DNA from: Marinobacter psychrophilus
GTDB taxonomy: Bacteria; Pseudomonadota; Gammaproteobacteria; Pseudomonadales; Oleiphilaceae
NCBI RefSeq assembly: GCF_001043175.1
Contig: NZ_CP011494.1
Coordinates: 3,720,001 to 3,784,000 of the forward strand
Direction of reading: 5' to 3'
Length of the DNA: 64,000 nucleotides
Notes under the pieces: model-generated
The model's database searches: none
What the model saw: only the letters and a program-made list of their open reading frames with translations
What the model was told of the DNA's origin: nothing
Position numbers and translations under genes: made by a program
Shown here: positions 1-8,600 of the stretch, piece by piece
How positions within the stretch are numbered: the stretch's first letter is position 1
How the letters are laid out: every line of letters starts with the position of its first letter

Positions 1-1303
1 TATGGTTAACCGCCGCCTGAGCAATGTACGTTTTGGCCGCAATCCGCGCCAGCGACTGCTGAACGCCTTCCATTTCCGCTATGGGCGTATTGAACTGACG
101 CCTTATCCGGGTAAAACCACCGGCGGTAGCCACCGCGAAAGCCGCCCCACCAGCAGCGCCAGACGGCAAGGTAATGCAACGACCGACCGACAAACATTCC
201 ACCAGCATGCGCCAGCCCTCACCGGCCATTTTTTCACCACCGATCAGGTAGTCCAGCGGAATGAACATGTCTTTGCCAATAATAGGGCCATTCAAAAACG
301 GGCTTCCTATTGGGCAATGGCGACGGCCGATTTCCATGCCGTCGGTATCACGAGGAATCAGTGCGCAAGTAATTCCGCGATCTTCAACGTCACTCAGCAA
401 ACCATCGGGGTCGAACATACGGAAAGCCAAACCCACCACCGTGGCAATTGGCGCCAGGGTAATCCAGCGCTTCTCGAAATTCAGCCGCAAACCAATCACT
501 TCTTTGCCGTCAACTTCTTGCTTGCACACAATTCCGGTGTCTGGCAATGAGGTGGCGTCGGAGCCCGCACGCGGGCCGGTGAGGCCAAAACAGGGTATTT
601 CACGGCCATCCGCCAGGCGTGGCAGGTAATATTCTTTTTGCTCATCGGTGCCGTATTTTATTAGCAGCTCGCCGGGCCCAAGAGAATTGGGCACGCCAAC
701 GGTCACCATCAGCATTTCGTTAACAGCCAGGCGCTGCAGCACGGCGGTCTGAGCTTTCGCGGAAAATCCCAGGCCACCGTATTCTTCGGAGATAATCATG
801 CCGAAGAACTTTTCGCGCTTAAGGAAATCCCACAATTCTTCCGGCAGGTCGGCGCGCTCTACGGCTATGTCCCAGGCATTACACATGGCCAGCGCCTGGT
901 TGCACTGATTATCCAAAAACGCCTGTTCTTTATCCGTAAGGCCGGTGTTGCGGTTTATCAGCAGGTTGTGCCAGTCGGGTTTGCCGGTAAACAACTCGCC
1001 GTCCCAACTTACCGTGCCCGCTTCCAGCGCTACTTTTTCCGTTTCAGACACTTTCGGGGCGACTTTCTTGAACAGGGCAAAGGCTTTGGGCGTTAACCAG
1101 CTGCGACGAAAACCCGGCAAGCCGGCAGCGGCCGTAATCCCGGCGCCAATAAATAGCAGCAGTGCCAGCCAGAACGATGCAAACAGCAGCGATACCAAGC
1201 CCACTCCAACCATAACACCCACCGCAGTCTTGGCTCCGGCTTCTTGGCGCATCACCACCAATAAACTGGCTATCGCCAGTACAAAGAGTATGAACGTCAT
1301 CAT
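1..1303 (-). CDS. fadE: Acyl-CoA dehydrogenase FadE (3' part beyond window)
   Basis: The first step of fatty-acid beta-oxidation, FAD-dependent oxidation of acyl-CoA to trans-2-enoyl-CoA, is the expected role. The frame opens at ATG 1303 (a second ATG follows immediately) behind AGGGGAA and runs off the left edge, giving about 434 residues of a family of roughly 815. The N-terminus has two hydrophobic segments, as in the long membrane-associated FadE/YafH type. The body contains acyl-CoA dehydrogenase signatures such as EEYGGLGFSAKA, GLTGPRAGSDA and NFEKRWITLAPIA. It lies about 100 bp downstream of rapA on the same strand, and no clear terminator was seen between them. The C-terminal half cannot be judged here. 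Confidence 0.93.
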   Translation of the reverse strand, partial: MMTFILFVLAIASLLVVMRQEAGAKTAVGVMVGVGLVSLLFASFWLALLLFIGAGITAAAGLPGFRRSWLTPKAFALFKKVAPKVSETEKVALEAGTVSWDGELFTGKPDWHNLLINRNTGLTDKEQAFLDNQCNQALAMCNAWDIAVERADLPEELWDFLKREKFFGMIISEEYGGLGFSAKAQTAVLQRLAVNEMLMVTVGVPNSLGPGELLIKYGTDEQKEYYLPRLADGREIPCFGLTGPRAGSDATSLPDTGIVCKQEVDGKEVIGLRLNFEKRWITLAPIATVVGLAFRMFDPDGLLSDVEDRGITCALIPRDTDGMEIGRRHCPIGSPFLNGPIIGKDMFIPLDYLIGGEKMAGEGWRMLVECLSVGRCITLPSGAAGGAAFAVATAGGFTRIRRQFNTPIAEMEGVQQSLARIAAKTYIAQAAVNH

Positions 1304-1402
1304 CAATTCCCCTGTTATGGGTGGTTTGAACCGCTGGCTTTTATCACTTTACGTTACCTGATTGCTTAATATCTGGCCAGCTAAGCTCGGCGTGTCATAG
1401 CG

Positions 1403-4264
1403 TCAGGCGGTTACGATCACTCTAATGCCTTCCAGCGCCAGGGTCGCGTGCCCTATTGCTTCGCGGGCGGCGGCCAACTGGGTTCGGAAATACTCGATTT
1501 CCTCATCACGAATCGCCGGATTCACCGCCTGCAAGGCTTCCAGGCGGCGTATTTCCGGGCCGAACATCGCGTCCACCTGCGCCAGTGCTTTTTGTTGCAG
1601 CGGTTGCAAGTGCGGCTCGGCCAGGCATTGAGAATGATCCACCATGATCTCAACCTGGGCGCGAATTTGCGGCACAATCGCCTGCGCCGTGCGCCGGCGA
1701 ATGTTAGAACACATATCGTTCAGGCGGTCATGGGGCAAGGCTTTCGACAAATCTTTGCCAGTGACATCCACCAGCAAACGCAACGGCGAGACCGGCAGAT
1801 AACGGGTCAACTGAAGAGCTTCTGGCGCCGGGCAATGCACAGTGAACAGTGCTTCCATCAACAGGGTGCCGGCCGGCAATGCCTTCACCGACATGGTTGC
1901 CAGCGCGGCTTTACCCAATCCGGAACTGGTCACAGACTCCATAATGCCGGTTACCATAGGATGCTCCCAGCTCATAAACGCCAGATCTTCGCGCTCCAGC
2001 GCGCGGTCTCGCTCCCAGGTGACGGTTATGCCATCTTCGGGCAAGCCTGCCACGTGTCCAGCTTGGTACTGCTCGCCCGGGCGCAGCACGTCTGAATGTT
2101 CGGAATGATCTTCAACATCCACACCCAGAATGTCGAAGGCTTCCATCATATAGTCGCGCACGGCCGCAGCGGATTCTTCAGCTTCAATAGCGTCAATCAA
2201 ACGTTGCGCCGGCTCGTTGCGGCAGGAGTTCAGCTCAATAAGCGCATCACGGCCATTCTGCAGCAAGGTTTTCAGGCGCGCCGTTTCCGCCGCAGAAGCC
2301 TTCACCAGAGTTTCCAGAGCGGCGGCGTCGCCCGCCAGCGACTGCTGCCAGGCATCCGCCACAGACTCCTGCACCGCCACACCCACACTGCAACTTTCTG
2401 CAAAGGCATTCAGGCCACGCTGGAACCATTGGTACTGAACTTCCTGACTGGTGCCTTCCAGATAGGGGATATAAATATCAATGGCGTTGGTTTGGCCGAT
2501 ACGGTCTAGACGGCCAATGCGTTGTTCCAACAGATCCGGGTTAGCCGGCAAGTCAAACAGCACCAAATGATGGGCAAACTGGAAGTTACGGCCTTCACTG
2601 CCGATCTCGGAGCAAATCAGCGCTTGGGCGCCCTGCTCTGAATCAGCAAAGTAAGCTGCCGCACGGTCGCGCTCTATCAGGCTTAAATGTTCGTGGAACG
2701 CTGCGCTGCGAATACCGGCGCGCAGCTGCAAATAGCGCTCCAAAGCCATAGCCGTGCTAGCGTGAGCGCAGATCACCACCACTTTTTTCGGGCGCAAGCC
2801 CGCCAGTGTTTTTTGCAACCAGGCCACCCGCGGGTCCTCCGCCAGCCACTGCTCTTCGTCGGGCTCGTTACGTTCGGGCGTCAGGCCGTCAATTCCGCGA
2901 GTAAAGCCGCTGTAAATTTCGGGGCACGGCAGTGACACCGGGTGTGGAAAACGTGCAGGAAAACCCTGAATAGCAGCGCGAGTGTTACGAAACAACACCC
3001 GGCCGGTGCCGTGGCGATCCAGCAGGGCGTCAATAATCGCCTGATGGGGGTCGCTCTCTGCCAACAGCTGGGGCAATTGCGAACCCAGCCACTGCTCTAG
3101 AATTTGCTGATCGCCGCTTGCGATGGTGTGTTCAGACTGCAATCGTCGCACCACGGCATTTACCACTTCGTACTGGCTTTCCTGTTCGCGGAATGCCTGT
3201 AAATCGTGGAACCGCGCCGGATCCAGCAGGCGCAAACGCGCAAAATGGCTGGCCAGCCCCATCTGTTCTGGCGTTGCGGTAAGCAGCAACAAGCCCTGGC
3301 TCGCCGCCGCCAAGCTTTCAATTGTTTGATATTCCGCGCTAACGTGGCTTTCACTCCAGGCCAAGTGGTGAGCTTCATCAACAATCAGTAAATCCCAACC
3401 AGCCGCTATGGCGTCATTTCGGGCTTGTGCAGTGGCGGTCAAAAAACTCTGGCTACACAACACCAGCTGTTCACTTTCAAATGGGTTTTCCCGACCCTCT
3501 TCACCAAATATATGGCTCATCAGAGCATCCACGTCGCTCTGCTGTTCTTTAATAGCGTCATAGCGGCTTTGATCAACAATGGAGAAACGCAGGTTAAAGC
3601 GCCGCAGCATTTCAACCAGCCATTGGTGAATCAGCGAATCTGGCACCACTATCAAAGCTCGCCGGGCGCGGCCCGTATGCAGCTGATAGTGCATAATCAA
3701 ACCGGCCTCGATGGTTTTGCCCAGGCCTACTTCGTCGGCCAACAGTACCCGCGGGGCAAAACGCCGAGCCACTTCGCCGGCAATATAAAGCTGATGGGGC
3801 AAATGCTGGGTGCGGGCGCCAATCAGGCCCTCGGCCGGCGAGGCCCGCAGACGGTCAAGATGGTTCAATGTGGCAAAACGGAGGCGAAAGGCACCGTTGC
3901 GGTCAAACTGGCCGGCAAACAGGCGCTGATGAGGGGCCGAGAAGTTCACCGTTCCGCTTAGCTTCACCTCGGAAACTGTCTGGACATTTTCGCCATCGTC
4001 GGCGTGGTAAACCAGCAGACCGGCCATGTCTTTAACCGCGCGCACGATGTAGCTTCCGCCATCAAAGGTTTCGATGGTTTCACCCAGCTGATAAATAATA
4101 CGCGACAAGGGCGCGTTGTCGGTGGCGTAGGTTCGTTCTTCGTCAGCCGCCGGAAAGCCCAGGGTCACCCTGCGCCCAGAAATATCCGTAACTATGCCCA
4201 AGCCCAGGGCTGTATCGCTGTGGCTAACCCAGCGCTGGCCAATGACAAAATCCGACGTTTTCAA
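1403..4264 (-). CDS. rapA: RNA polymerase-associated ATPase RapA
   Basis: A Swi2/Snf2-family ATPase that binds RNA polymerase and helps recycle it after transcription. The 953-residue length fits the family (E. coli about 968). The N-terminal Tudor-like region is followed by the helicase motor: Walker A region DEVGLGKTIEAGL near residue 178, DEAH-type motif VDEAHHL near 295, LLLTATPEQMG near 328. The C-terminal helicase lobe holds FDLPANPDLLEQRIGRLDRIGQ-type residues, with the arginine-rich motif VI near 590. The RapA-specific C-terminal regions follow. It is 18 bp downstream of cysZ on the same strand, so the two may share a transcript. No lesion is seen. Confidence 0.96.
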   Translation of the reverse strand: MKTSDFVIGQRWVSHSDTALGLGIVTDISGRRVTLGFPAADEERTYATDNAPLSRIIYQLGETIETFDGGSYIVRAVKDMAGLLVYHADDGENVQTVSEVKLSGTVNFSAPHQRLFAGQFDRNGAFRLRFATLNHLDRLRASPAEGLIGARTQHLPHQLYIAGEVARRFAPRVLLADEVGLGKTIEAGLIMHYQLHTGRARRALIVVPDSLIHQWLVEMLRRFNLRFSIVDQSRYDAIKEQQSDVDALMSHIFGEEGRENPFESEQLVLCSQSFLTATAQARNDAIAAGWDLLIVDEAHHLAWSESHVSAEYQTIESLAAASQGLLLLTATPEQMGLASHFARLRLLDPARFHDLQAFREQESQYEVVNAVVRRLQSEHTIASGDQQILEQWLGSQLPQLLAESDPHQAIIDALLDRHGTGRVLFRNTRAAIQGFPARFPHPVSLPCPEIYSGFTRGIDGLTPERNEPDEEQWLAEDPRVAWLQKTLAGLRPKKVVVICAHASTAMALERYLQLRAGIRSAAFHEHLSLIERDRAAAYFADSEQGAQALICSEIGSEGRNFQFAHHLVLFDLPANPDLLEQRIGRLDRIGQTNAIDIYIPYLEGTSQEVQYQWFQRGLNAFAESCSVGVAVQESVADAWQQSLAGDAAALETLVKASAAETARLKTLLQNGRDALIELNSCRNEPAQRLIDAIEAEESAAAVRDYMMEAFDILGVDVEDHSEHSDVLRPGEQYQAGHVAGLPEDGITVTWERDRALEREDLAFMSWEHPMVTGIMESVTSSGLGKAALATMSVKALPAGTLLMEALFTVHCPAPEALQLTRYLPVSPLRLLVDVTGKDLSKALPHDRLNDMCSNIRRRTAQAIVPQIRAQVEIMVDHSQCLAEPHLQPLQQKALAQVDAMFGPEIRRLEALQAVNPAIRDEEIEYFRTQLAAAREAIGHATLALEGIRVIVTA

Positions 4265-4282
4265 GCAACCTCCAAATCCTAA

Positions 4283-5032
4283 TCAATAACGTGCGGAACC
4301 TTGTTCACGCACCCATAACGCCGTGGCACCACACACCGCTGCCGGCACCACAAACAAGTTTAATATTGGCACCATGGCCGCCAGCGCTACCGGCAGTCCA
4401 AAGCCCAAAGCCGACAATCGGCGCTCGGCCAGCATCTTTTTTAACACCGGAAAACTGATCTTGTGGTTGTCTGCCGGGTAATCCACATACTGCAGCGCCA
4501 TCATCCAGCTGTTGAACACGAACCACAGCACCACCGCCACCAGATTCACCACCGGTATCAGTCCCAGAATAAGCAGGCCTAGGGCTCGGGGCAGGTAATA
4601 GGCGATTTTCTGCAACTCGCGCCACAGCGAACGTGGAATGTCTTTAACAATACCCGCCCAATCTTCGTCGTCACCGATGGGTTGACCTGTCAGGTGCTGC
4701 TCGCAACGCTCCGCCAGGTAACCGTAAAACGGTGCACCAATCAGATTAGCCACCATCACAAAACCATAAGCCAGCACCAACACAATAATAGCGCCGTAAA
4801 GCAACCAGAACAGCCAGTCCAACGCTTGCAGCCAGGCCCAGTCTGGCAACCAACCCATAGCCGTTGCAATCAAACCGGAAAACAATTCACCCAGATAGAA
4901 AAACAGCAGGCTGAACAGCAGAATATTAATCAGCACGGGGATAATTACAAAAAGGCGAAGACCGGGTTGCAGAATCAGGCCAAAACCCTCGCCCAGATAA
5001 CCCAATCCGCGAAAAAAGTTACCATTGAGCAT
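4283..5032 (-). CDS. cysZ: Sulfate transporter CysZ
   Basis: An inner-membrane sulfate permease that feeds assimilatory sulfate reduction. With the start at ATG 5032 (AAGG nine bases upstream, N-terminus MLNGNFFRGLGYLGEGF) the protein is 249 residues, close to E. coli CysZ (253). The frame stays open further upstream to ATG 5059 and ATG 5110, but the longest version would overlap the diverging VanZ-like gene. It has four or more strongly hydrophobic segments, the EI35-type family motif region with IGAPFYGYLAERCE, and a conserved IPRSLWRELQKI stretch. It lies directly before rapA. No CysB site could be identified by eye. Confidence 0.9.
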   Translation of the reverse strand: MLNGNFFRGLGYLGEGFGLILQPGLRLFVIIPVLINILLFSLLFFYLGELFSGLIATAMGWLPDWAWLQALDWLFWLLYGAIIVLVLAYGFVMVANLIGAPFYGYLAERCEQHLTGQPIGDDEDWAGIVKDIPRSLWRELQKIAYYLPRALGLLILGLIPVVNLVAVVLWFVFNSWMMALQYVDYPADNHKISFPVLKKMLAERRLSALGFGLPVALAAMVPILNLFVVPAAVCGATALWVREQGSARY

Positions 5033-5080
5033 GGCGCAAAACCTTGGTTGCAGTGACATTGACGGGGTGCAGAGCATATC

Positions 5081-5506
5081 ATGATGCGGTCTTTGCCACA
5101 GCCGGAACAAACAACCGATATGTTTTTAGCAACCACGAAACAACGGCTTGCACAATTACTCCGCTTATGTGTCTTGTGGCGGTTTGCGCTACTGGCGTCT
5201 ATCGCCGTTATCCTATTTCTGGCCACGACCGCAGGCCCGCTGCCCGTGCCCTCTGCGCCCAGCGACAAGGTCAATCACCTGATTGCCTTTCTAGAGCTTA
5301 CGCTGCTGGTTCGCCTGGGCTGGCCGCAGCTGAAACCGCTCTATTTTGTCCCGCTGCTGCTGGGTTTCGGTATGCTAATAGAAATTGTGCAAGCCACCCT
5401 GCCCTACCGCGATTTTTCAATGGCTGACGTGGCCGCTGACGCCGCTGGCATCGCTGTCGGAATGCTAATTTGGCCTTGGCTGCAAAAATTTAGCGCCCAA
5501 TACTGA
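5081..5506 (+). CDS. VanZ-like membrane protein
   Basis: A small integral membrane protein of the VanZ-like family, named after a teicoplanin-resistance accessory protein. The function of most members is unknown. The sequence has three to four hydrophobic segments and the family hallmarks SDKVNHLIAF near residue 64 and DFSMADVAADAAGIAVG near the C-terminus. Tandem ATG codons at 5081 and 5084 lack a clear Shine-Dalgarno site. ATG 5120 gives a 128-residue version and is a reasonable alternative. It diverges from cysZ, so the 50-90 bp between them should hold both promoters. Confidence 0.8.
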   Translation: MMRSLPQPEQTTDMFLATTKQRLAQLLRLCVLWRFALLASIAVILFLATTAGPLPVPSAPSDKVNHLIAFLELTLLVRLGWPQLKPLYFVPLLLGFGMLIEIVQATLPYRDFSMADVAADAAGIAVGMLIWPWLQKFSAQY

Positions 5507-5522
5507 AAAATGTGAGGACCGG

Positions 5523-5540
5523 TGTAAGCATTCTCTTACA
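5523..5540. promoter_or_regulatory. GacA/UvrY-type upstream activating sequence
   Basis: TGTAAGCATTCTCTTACA is a perfect 6-bp inverted repeat with six bases between. It matches exactly the known GacA box TGTAAG-N6-CTTACA that sits upstream of rsmX, rsmY and rsmZ genes in pseudomonads. It begins 16 bp after the VanZ-like stop codon. The first ANGGA motif of the candidate small RNA lies about 182 bp from the centre of the box, similar to the spacing recalled for rsmZ and csrB promoters. A terminator role for the upstream gene is less likely because the stem is short and the T-run starts 10 bases later. Confidence 0.8.
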
Positions 5541-5550
5541 AATCTACTGT

Positions 5551-5619
5551 TTTTTTTCCTTAAATTAGGAAAAAAATACAACATATAGTAAATTAAATAA
5601 TCATAAATATATGATTATT
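5551..5619. promoter_or_regulatory. AT-rich stretch with two perfect hairpins between GacA box and small RNA
   Basis: TTTTTTTCCT (5551-5560) pairs with AGGAAAAAAA (5567-5576), and AATAATCATA (5596-5605) pairs with TATGATTATT (5610-5619). The stretch is far more AT-rich than the rest of the window. AT-rich DNA bound by IHF or H-NS/MvaT-type proteins is known between the GacA box and the promoter of rsmZ and csrB, so a similar role is inferred. The first hairpin could also act as a terminator in either direction. Confidence 0.45.
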
Positions 5620-5682
5620 AACGAATTTAAACAGAAATTCTATGCGCGCCACAGAGCTATGGTCCAAAGGTATAACCTCACA

Positions 5683-5814
5683 AACGCTCTGTGTTGGTAA
5701 CATAGTGTTGGTCACGGATGACGTATGCACCACGGAGTGGGCCAAGGACCAGCGACACGGCTGTTGCACATTGCGCAAGGATGCGCCGACTTATTATTCA
5801 TGGCGGCCCTTTTT
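5683..5814 (+). ncRNA. Candidate RsmZ/CsrB-class small RNA sequestering CsrA/RsmA
   Basis: Four ANGGA motifs lie at 5714, 5732, 5744 and 5777. Three sit in perfect hairpins with GGA in the loop: GTCACGGATGAC (5711-5722), CCACGGAGTGG (5730-5740) and GCGCAAGGATGCGC (5773-5786). The last carries AAGGAT, close to the high-affinity CsrA consensus. Such RNAs titrate CsrA/RsmA and release target mRNAs from repression, and a perfect GacA box lies upstream. The 5' end is uncertain: TATAAC at 5671 or TAACAT at 5698 could be the -10 element. The 3' end is put at the T-run 5810-5814, where only a weak stem (GCCG 5785-5788 with CGGC 5804-5807) precedes it. No protein-like frame competes convincingly. Confidence 0.65.
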
Positions 5815-5887
5815 CATACTAGCCCCGGCACAATCGAACTAACTGCTCTATACTCTATGACCAATTTGGCCAGTTTATCCTCCTTTT

Positions 5888-6997
5888 ATGATCCGTAGAC
5901 AAGACACCGACGATTACCTTTCTCTATTTTTAAATAACACACCGCTACTAGACGTACGTGCGCCTGTCGAATTCGACAAAGGCCATCTTCCCGGCGCTAT
6001 TAACGCACCGCTGATGAACGACGACGAGCGCCATCTTGTCGGTATTTGTTACAAAGAGCAGGGCCAGAGCAAAGCCATCGAGCTGGGCCACCAGCTGGTG
6101 CAGGGCGACATCAAGGCTCAGCGCCTTGAAGCCTGGAAACACTTTTGCACCCAACATCCAGACGGTTATCTGTATTGTTTCCGCGGTGGACTGCGCTCTA
6201 ATCTTTCACGCCAGTGGATCGCGCAAGCGGGCATTAATTATCCGCTGGTAGAAGGCGGCTACAAAGCCATGCGCCGGTTCCTGATTGATCAGCTGGAACA
6301 GCAGATCGCCAACGAAACGTTTTACATCCTCAGCGGCCGCACAGGCACTGGCAAAACCCGCGTATTGAATACCCTCCCCAACCCGGTAGATCTCGAAGGC
6401 CTGGCCAATCACCGCGGTTCCAGCTTTGGCCGGCAGGTAACGCCACAACCCACGCAAATCAACTTTGAAAACCAGCTTGCAGTCGCCATGCTACACGCCA
6501 GGCATCAGCGCGGCGGCCCCATTTATCTGGAGGACGAAAGCCGTCTTGTGGGTTGCTGTGCGTTGCCAATAAGCCTGCGTGAACGGATGGCGGCGGCGCC
6601 TTTAGTCGTGCTGGACCGGCCAATGGCCGGGCGCGTTGATATTATTCGCCAAGACTATGTCGACAATATGCTAACCGATTACACCAATCTGGATGGTCCA
6701 CAAGCCGGTTGGCTAAATTTCAGCGACTACCTTTTGAGCGCGCTTGATCGAATTCGTAAACGCCTGGGGGGCGAGCGCCATCAGCAACTGCGCAGCGTGA
6801 TGGAGTCAGCACTGGCGCAACAGGCAGAGAACGGCTCCAGCGACGGCCATAACGCCTGGATACAAAGCCTGCTAGAGCATTACTATGACCCAATGTACGA
6901 TTACCAGCTGGCCCGCAAACCGGGCACAGTGATTATGCATGGCGGTCCGGACGCCATCGCTCAGTGGGCCAAGCACGCCCACCCGCACATCTCATAA
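5888..6997 (+). CDS. mnmH: tRNA 2-selenouridine/geranyl-2-thiouridine synthase MnmH (SelU)
   Basis: It modifies U34 of certain tRNAs, converting 2-thiouridine to 2-selenouridine through a geranylated intermediate. The protein has 369 residues, as expected. The N-terminal rhodanese domain contains LLDVRAPVEFDKGHLPGAIN near residue 20 and the catalytic cysteine in YCFRGGLRS near residue 98. The C-terminal P-loop domain has GRTGTGKT near residue 152. No good Shine-Dalgarno sequence precedes ATG 5888. No selenophosphate synthase gene is visible in the window. The putative Rsm-type RNA lies directly upstream on the same strand. Confidence 0.95.
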   Translation: MIRRQDTDDYLSLFLNNTPLLDVRAPVEFDKGHLPGAINAPLMNDDERHLVGICYKEQGQSKAIELGHQLVQGDIKAQRLEAWKHFCTQHPDGYLYCFRGGLRSNLSRQWIAQAGINYPLVEGGYKAMRRFLIDQLEQQIANETFYILSGRTGTGKTRVLNTLPNPVDLEGLANHRGSSFGRQVTPQPTQINFENQLAVAMLHARHQRGGPIYLEDESRLVGCCALPISLRERMAAAPLVVLDRPMAGRVDIIRQDYVDNMLTDYTNLDGPQAGWLNFSDYLLSALDRIRKRLGGERHQQLRSVMESALAQQAENGSSDGHNAWIQSLLEHYYDPMYDYQLARKPGTVIMHGGPDAIAQWAKHAHPHIS

Positions 6998-7023
6998 AAC
7001 GAAAATTTGACAAGGGGTTTGCT

Positions 7024-7857
7024 ATGGAAGATTTATTCAGCGCCAACGGCCGCGCCACAGAGTTGGTCGACCAAGCCATCACACTGGTCATGGCATACGC
7101 ACCCAAAGTGGTACTGGCCATTATCACCCTCATTGTGGGTATGTGGCTGATTAACCGGTTTGTTCGCTTACTGGATAGCAAACTTGGCAAAAAAGACCCA
7201 ACGCTGAATACCTTCCTGTGCGGCCTGCTATCAGCAGTTCTGAAAATCCTGCTACTGATTTCCGTTGCCTCCATGGTGGGCATTGCCACTACCTCCTTCA
7301 TCGCTATTATTGGTGGTGCCGGCCTGGCTATCGGCCTGGCACTGCAAGGCAGCCTGGGCAATTTCGCCGGCGGCGTGCTGATTCTAATCTTCAAGCCATT
7401 CAAAGTGGGCGATGTCATCGAAGCCCAAGGTTACCTGGGCTCGGTGGTGGAAATCTCTATTTTGTACACCATCGTTAATACCTTTGATAACCGCCGGATT
7501 ATTATTCCCAACGGCGACCTGTCCAACTCCAGCCTGACCAACCTCAGCGCCTACCCTACCCGCCGCTGCGACATGAGCTTTGGCATTGGCTACGGTGACG
7601 ACATCGACAAGGCCAAAGCCACCATCAAGCGCCTGATTGAAGAAGACGAACGCGCTCTGAAAGACCCGGAACCAATGGTTGTGGTAGGCGGTCTGGGCGA
7701 CAGTTCTGTTAACTTGACCGCCCGCGCCTGGACCAAATCCGCAGACCTGTGGCCGTTCTACTGGGACATGCAGGAACGCGTGAAGAAGGCGTTTGACGCC
7801 GAAGGCATCAGTATTCCCTTCCCCCAGCGCGATGTGCACATGTACAAGGCCGACTAA
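7024..7857 (+). CDS. mscS: Small-conductance mechanosensitive channel MscS
   Basis: An inner-membrane tension-gated channel that releases solutes on hypo-osmotic shock. ATG 7024 is preceded by AAGGGG eight bases away and gives 277 residues (E. coli MscS 286). The longer frame from 6964 overlaps mnmH and is not preferred. Three N-terminal membrane segments are followed by the pore helix region GGAGLAIGLALQGSLGNFAGG and the FKPFKVGD loop, then the cytosolic beta and alpha/beta domains. A stem of AGCCGAG (7879-7885) and CTCGGCT (7914-7920) lies just downstream without a T-run. Confidence 0.95.
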   Translation: MEDLFSANGRATELVDQAITLVMAYAPKVVLAIITLIVGMWLINRFVRLLDSKLGKKDPTLNTFLCGLLSAVLKILLLISVASMVGIATTSFIAIIGGAGLAIGLALQGSLGNFAGGVLILIFKPFKVGDVIEAQGYLGSVVEISILYTIVNTFDNRRIIIPNGDLSNSSLTNLSAYPTRRCDMSFGIGYGDDIDKAKATIKRLIEEDERALKDPEPMVVVGGLGDSSVNLTARAWTKSADLWPFYWDMQERVKKAFDAEGISIPFPQRDVHMYKAD

Positions 7858-7959
7858 GTCTGAGAGCAAAAAGCCTACAGCCGAGTTTCGCAATCCCTGA
7901 AACCTCGGCTAAGCTCATCAGTAACAGCAGGTGCCGTTAATGATGAGGAGGCCGCCACC

Positions 7960-8499
7960 GTGCCCGCAAATGCATTACAACAATACCTCGACAGCACAGG
8001 CGTAGAATACTTGTGCATGCCTCACCCGCCCGCATTCAGCGCCCGCCAATTGGCGAGGCACGTTGGCATTGCCGGAGACCGGGTGGTTAAAACCGTGATC
8101 ATCGAGCTGGATGGCAAAATAGCCATGCTGGTGATGCCCGCCACCTGGCGCGTGCGTTGGCACCGGCTGTCGCAGATTCTGGACACCGATTTTGTTGAAC
8201 TGGCCGATGAACAGACGTTCCAAAACCTGTTCCCTCAGTGCGAAGTCGGCGCCATGCCCCCCTTTGGCGAGCTTTACGGCATGAACGTGTATTGCGCCGA
8301 AGCGCTGACCCAACAGCCCGAACTGGCGTTCGCCGCCGGCAGCCACAGCAAATCCATCCACATGAAAACAATCGACTTCCTGGCTCTTGCCCGGCCGACG
8401 ATTCTGAACCAGGGCTTTAACAAACCCGGTGTTGCCAAACCGGCGTGGCTGGTAAAACGAAAACAACCGGCCGCCTCTGGGTCTGCCCAGGCACTGTAA
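7960..8499 (+). CDS. YbaK/ProX-type aminoacyl-tRNA deacylase domain protein
   Basis: YbaK/EbsC-family proteins hydrolyse mischarged aminoacyl-tRNAs such as Cys-tRNA(Pro) or Ala-tRNA(Pro). GTG 7960 is preceded by GAGGAGG. The 179-residue protein carries the domain from about residue 10 to 150, with AFSARQLARHVGI, RVVKTVIIELDGK and the conserved glycine-rich segment VGAMPPFGELYGM near residue 95. Substrate specificity cannot be told from sequence alone. The last 20 residues are a low-complexity tail. The gene stands alone between mscS and ubiF. Confidence 0.82.
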   Translation: MPANALQQYLDSTGVEYLCMPHPPAFSARQLARHVGIAGDRVVKTVIIELDGKIAMLVMPATWRVRWHRLSQILDTDFVELADEQTFQNLFPQCEVGAMPPFGELYGMNVYCAEALTQQPELAFAAGSHSKSIHMKTIDFLALARPTILNQGFNKPGVAKPAWLVKRKQPAASGSAQAL

Positions 8500-8600
8500 C
8501 TTTCCATATTGTTGCTATGGCGGCGTGACCGCACATCAACTCCACGGTTTGCCTGTTCGTTGCCATCGCGTAAACTGATCACTACAAACAGGAACCCGAT

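Noticed and set aside
4283-5110. Longest possible CysZ start at 5110
   Set aside because: It would overlap the diverging VanZ-like gene, and the added residues do not match the family. ATG 5032 fits length and ribosome site better.
5523-5540. Intrinsic terminator for the VanZ-like gene
   Set aside because: The stem is only 6 bp with AT pairs and the T-run is displaced by about 10 bases. The sequence matches the GacA box exactly.
5593-5778. A 61-codon minus-strand frame in the same interval
   Set aside because: No ribosome site, no recognisable domain, and it runs antisense through the structured RNA region.
5642-5842. A 66-codon plus-strand frame inside the intergenic region before mnmH
   Set aside because: It spans the GGA hairpins of the candidate small RNA, has no ribosome site, and its composition does not resemble neighbouring genes.
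7879-7920. Terminator after mscS
   Set aside because: The 7-bp stem has a large loop with internal pairing but no T-run in either direction. Kept only as a remark.
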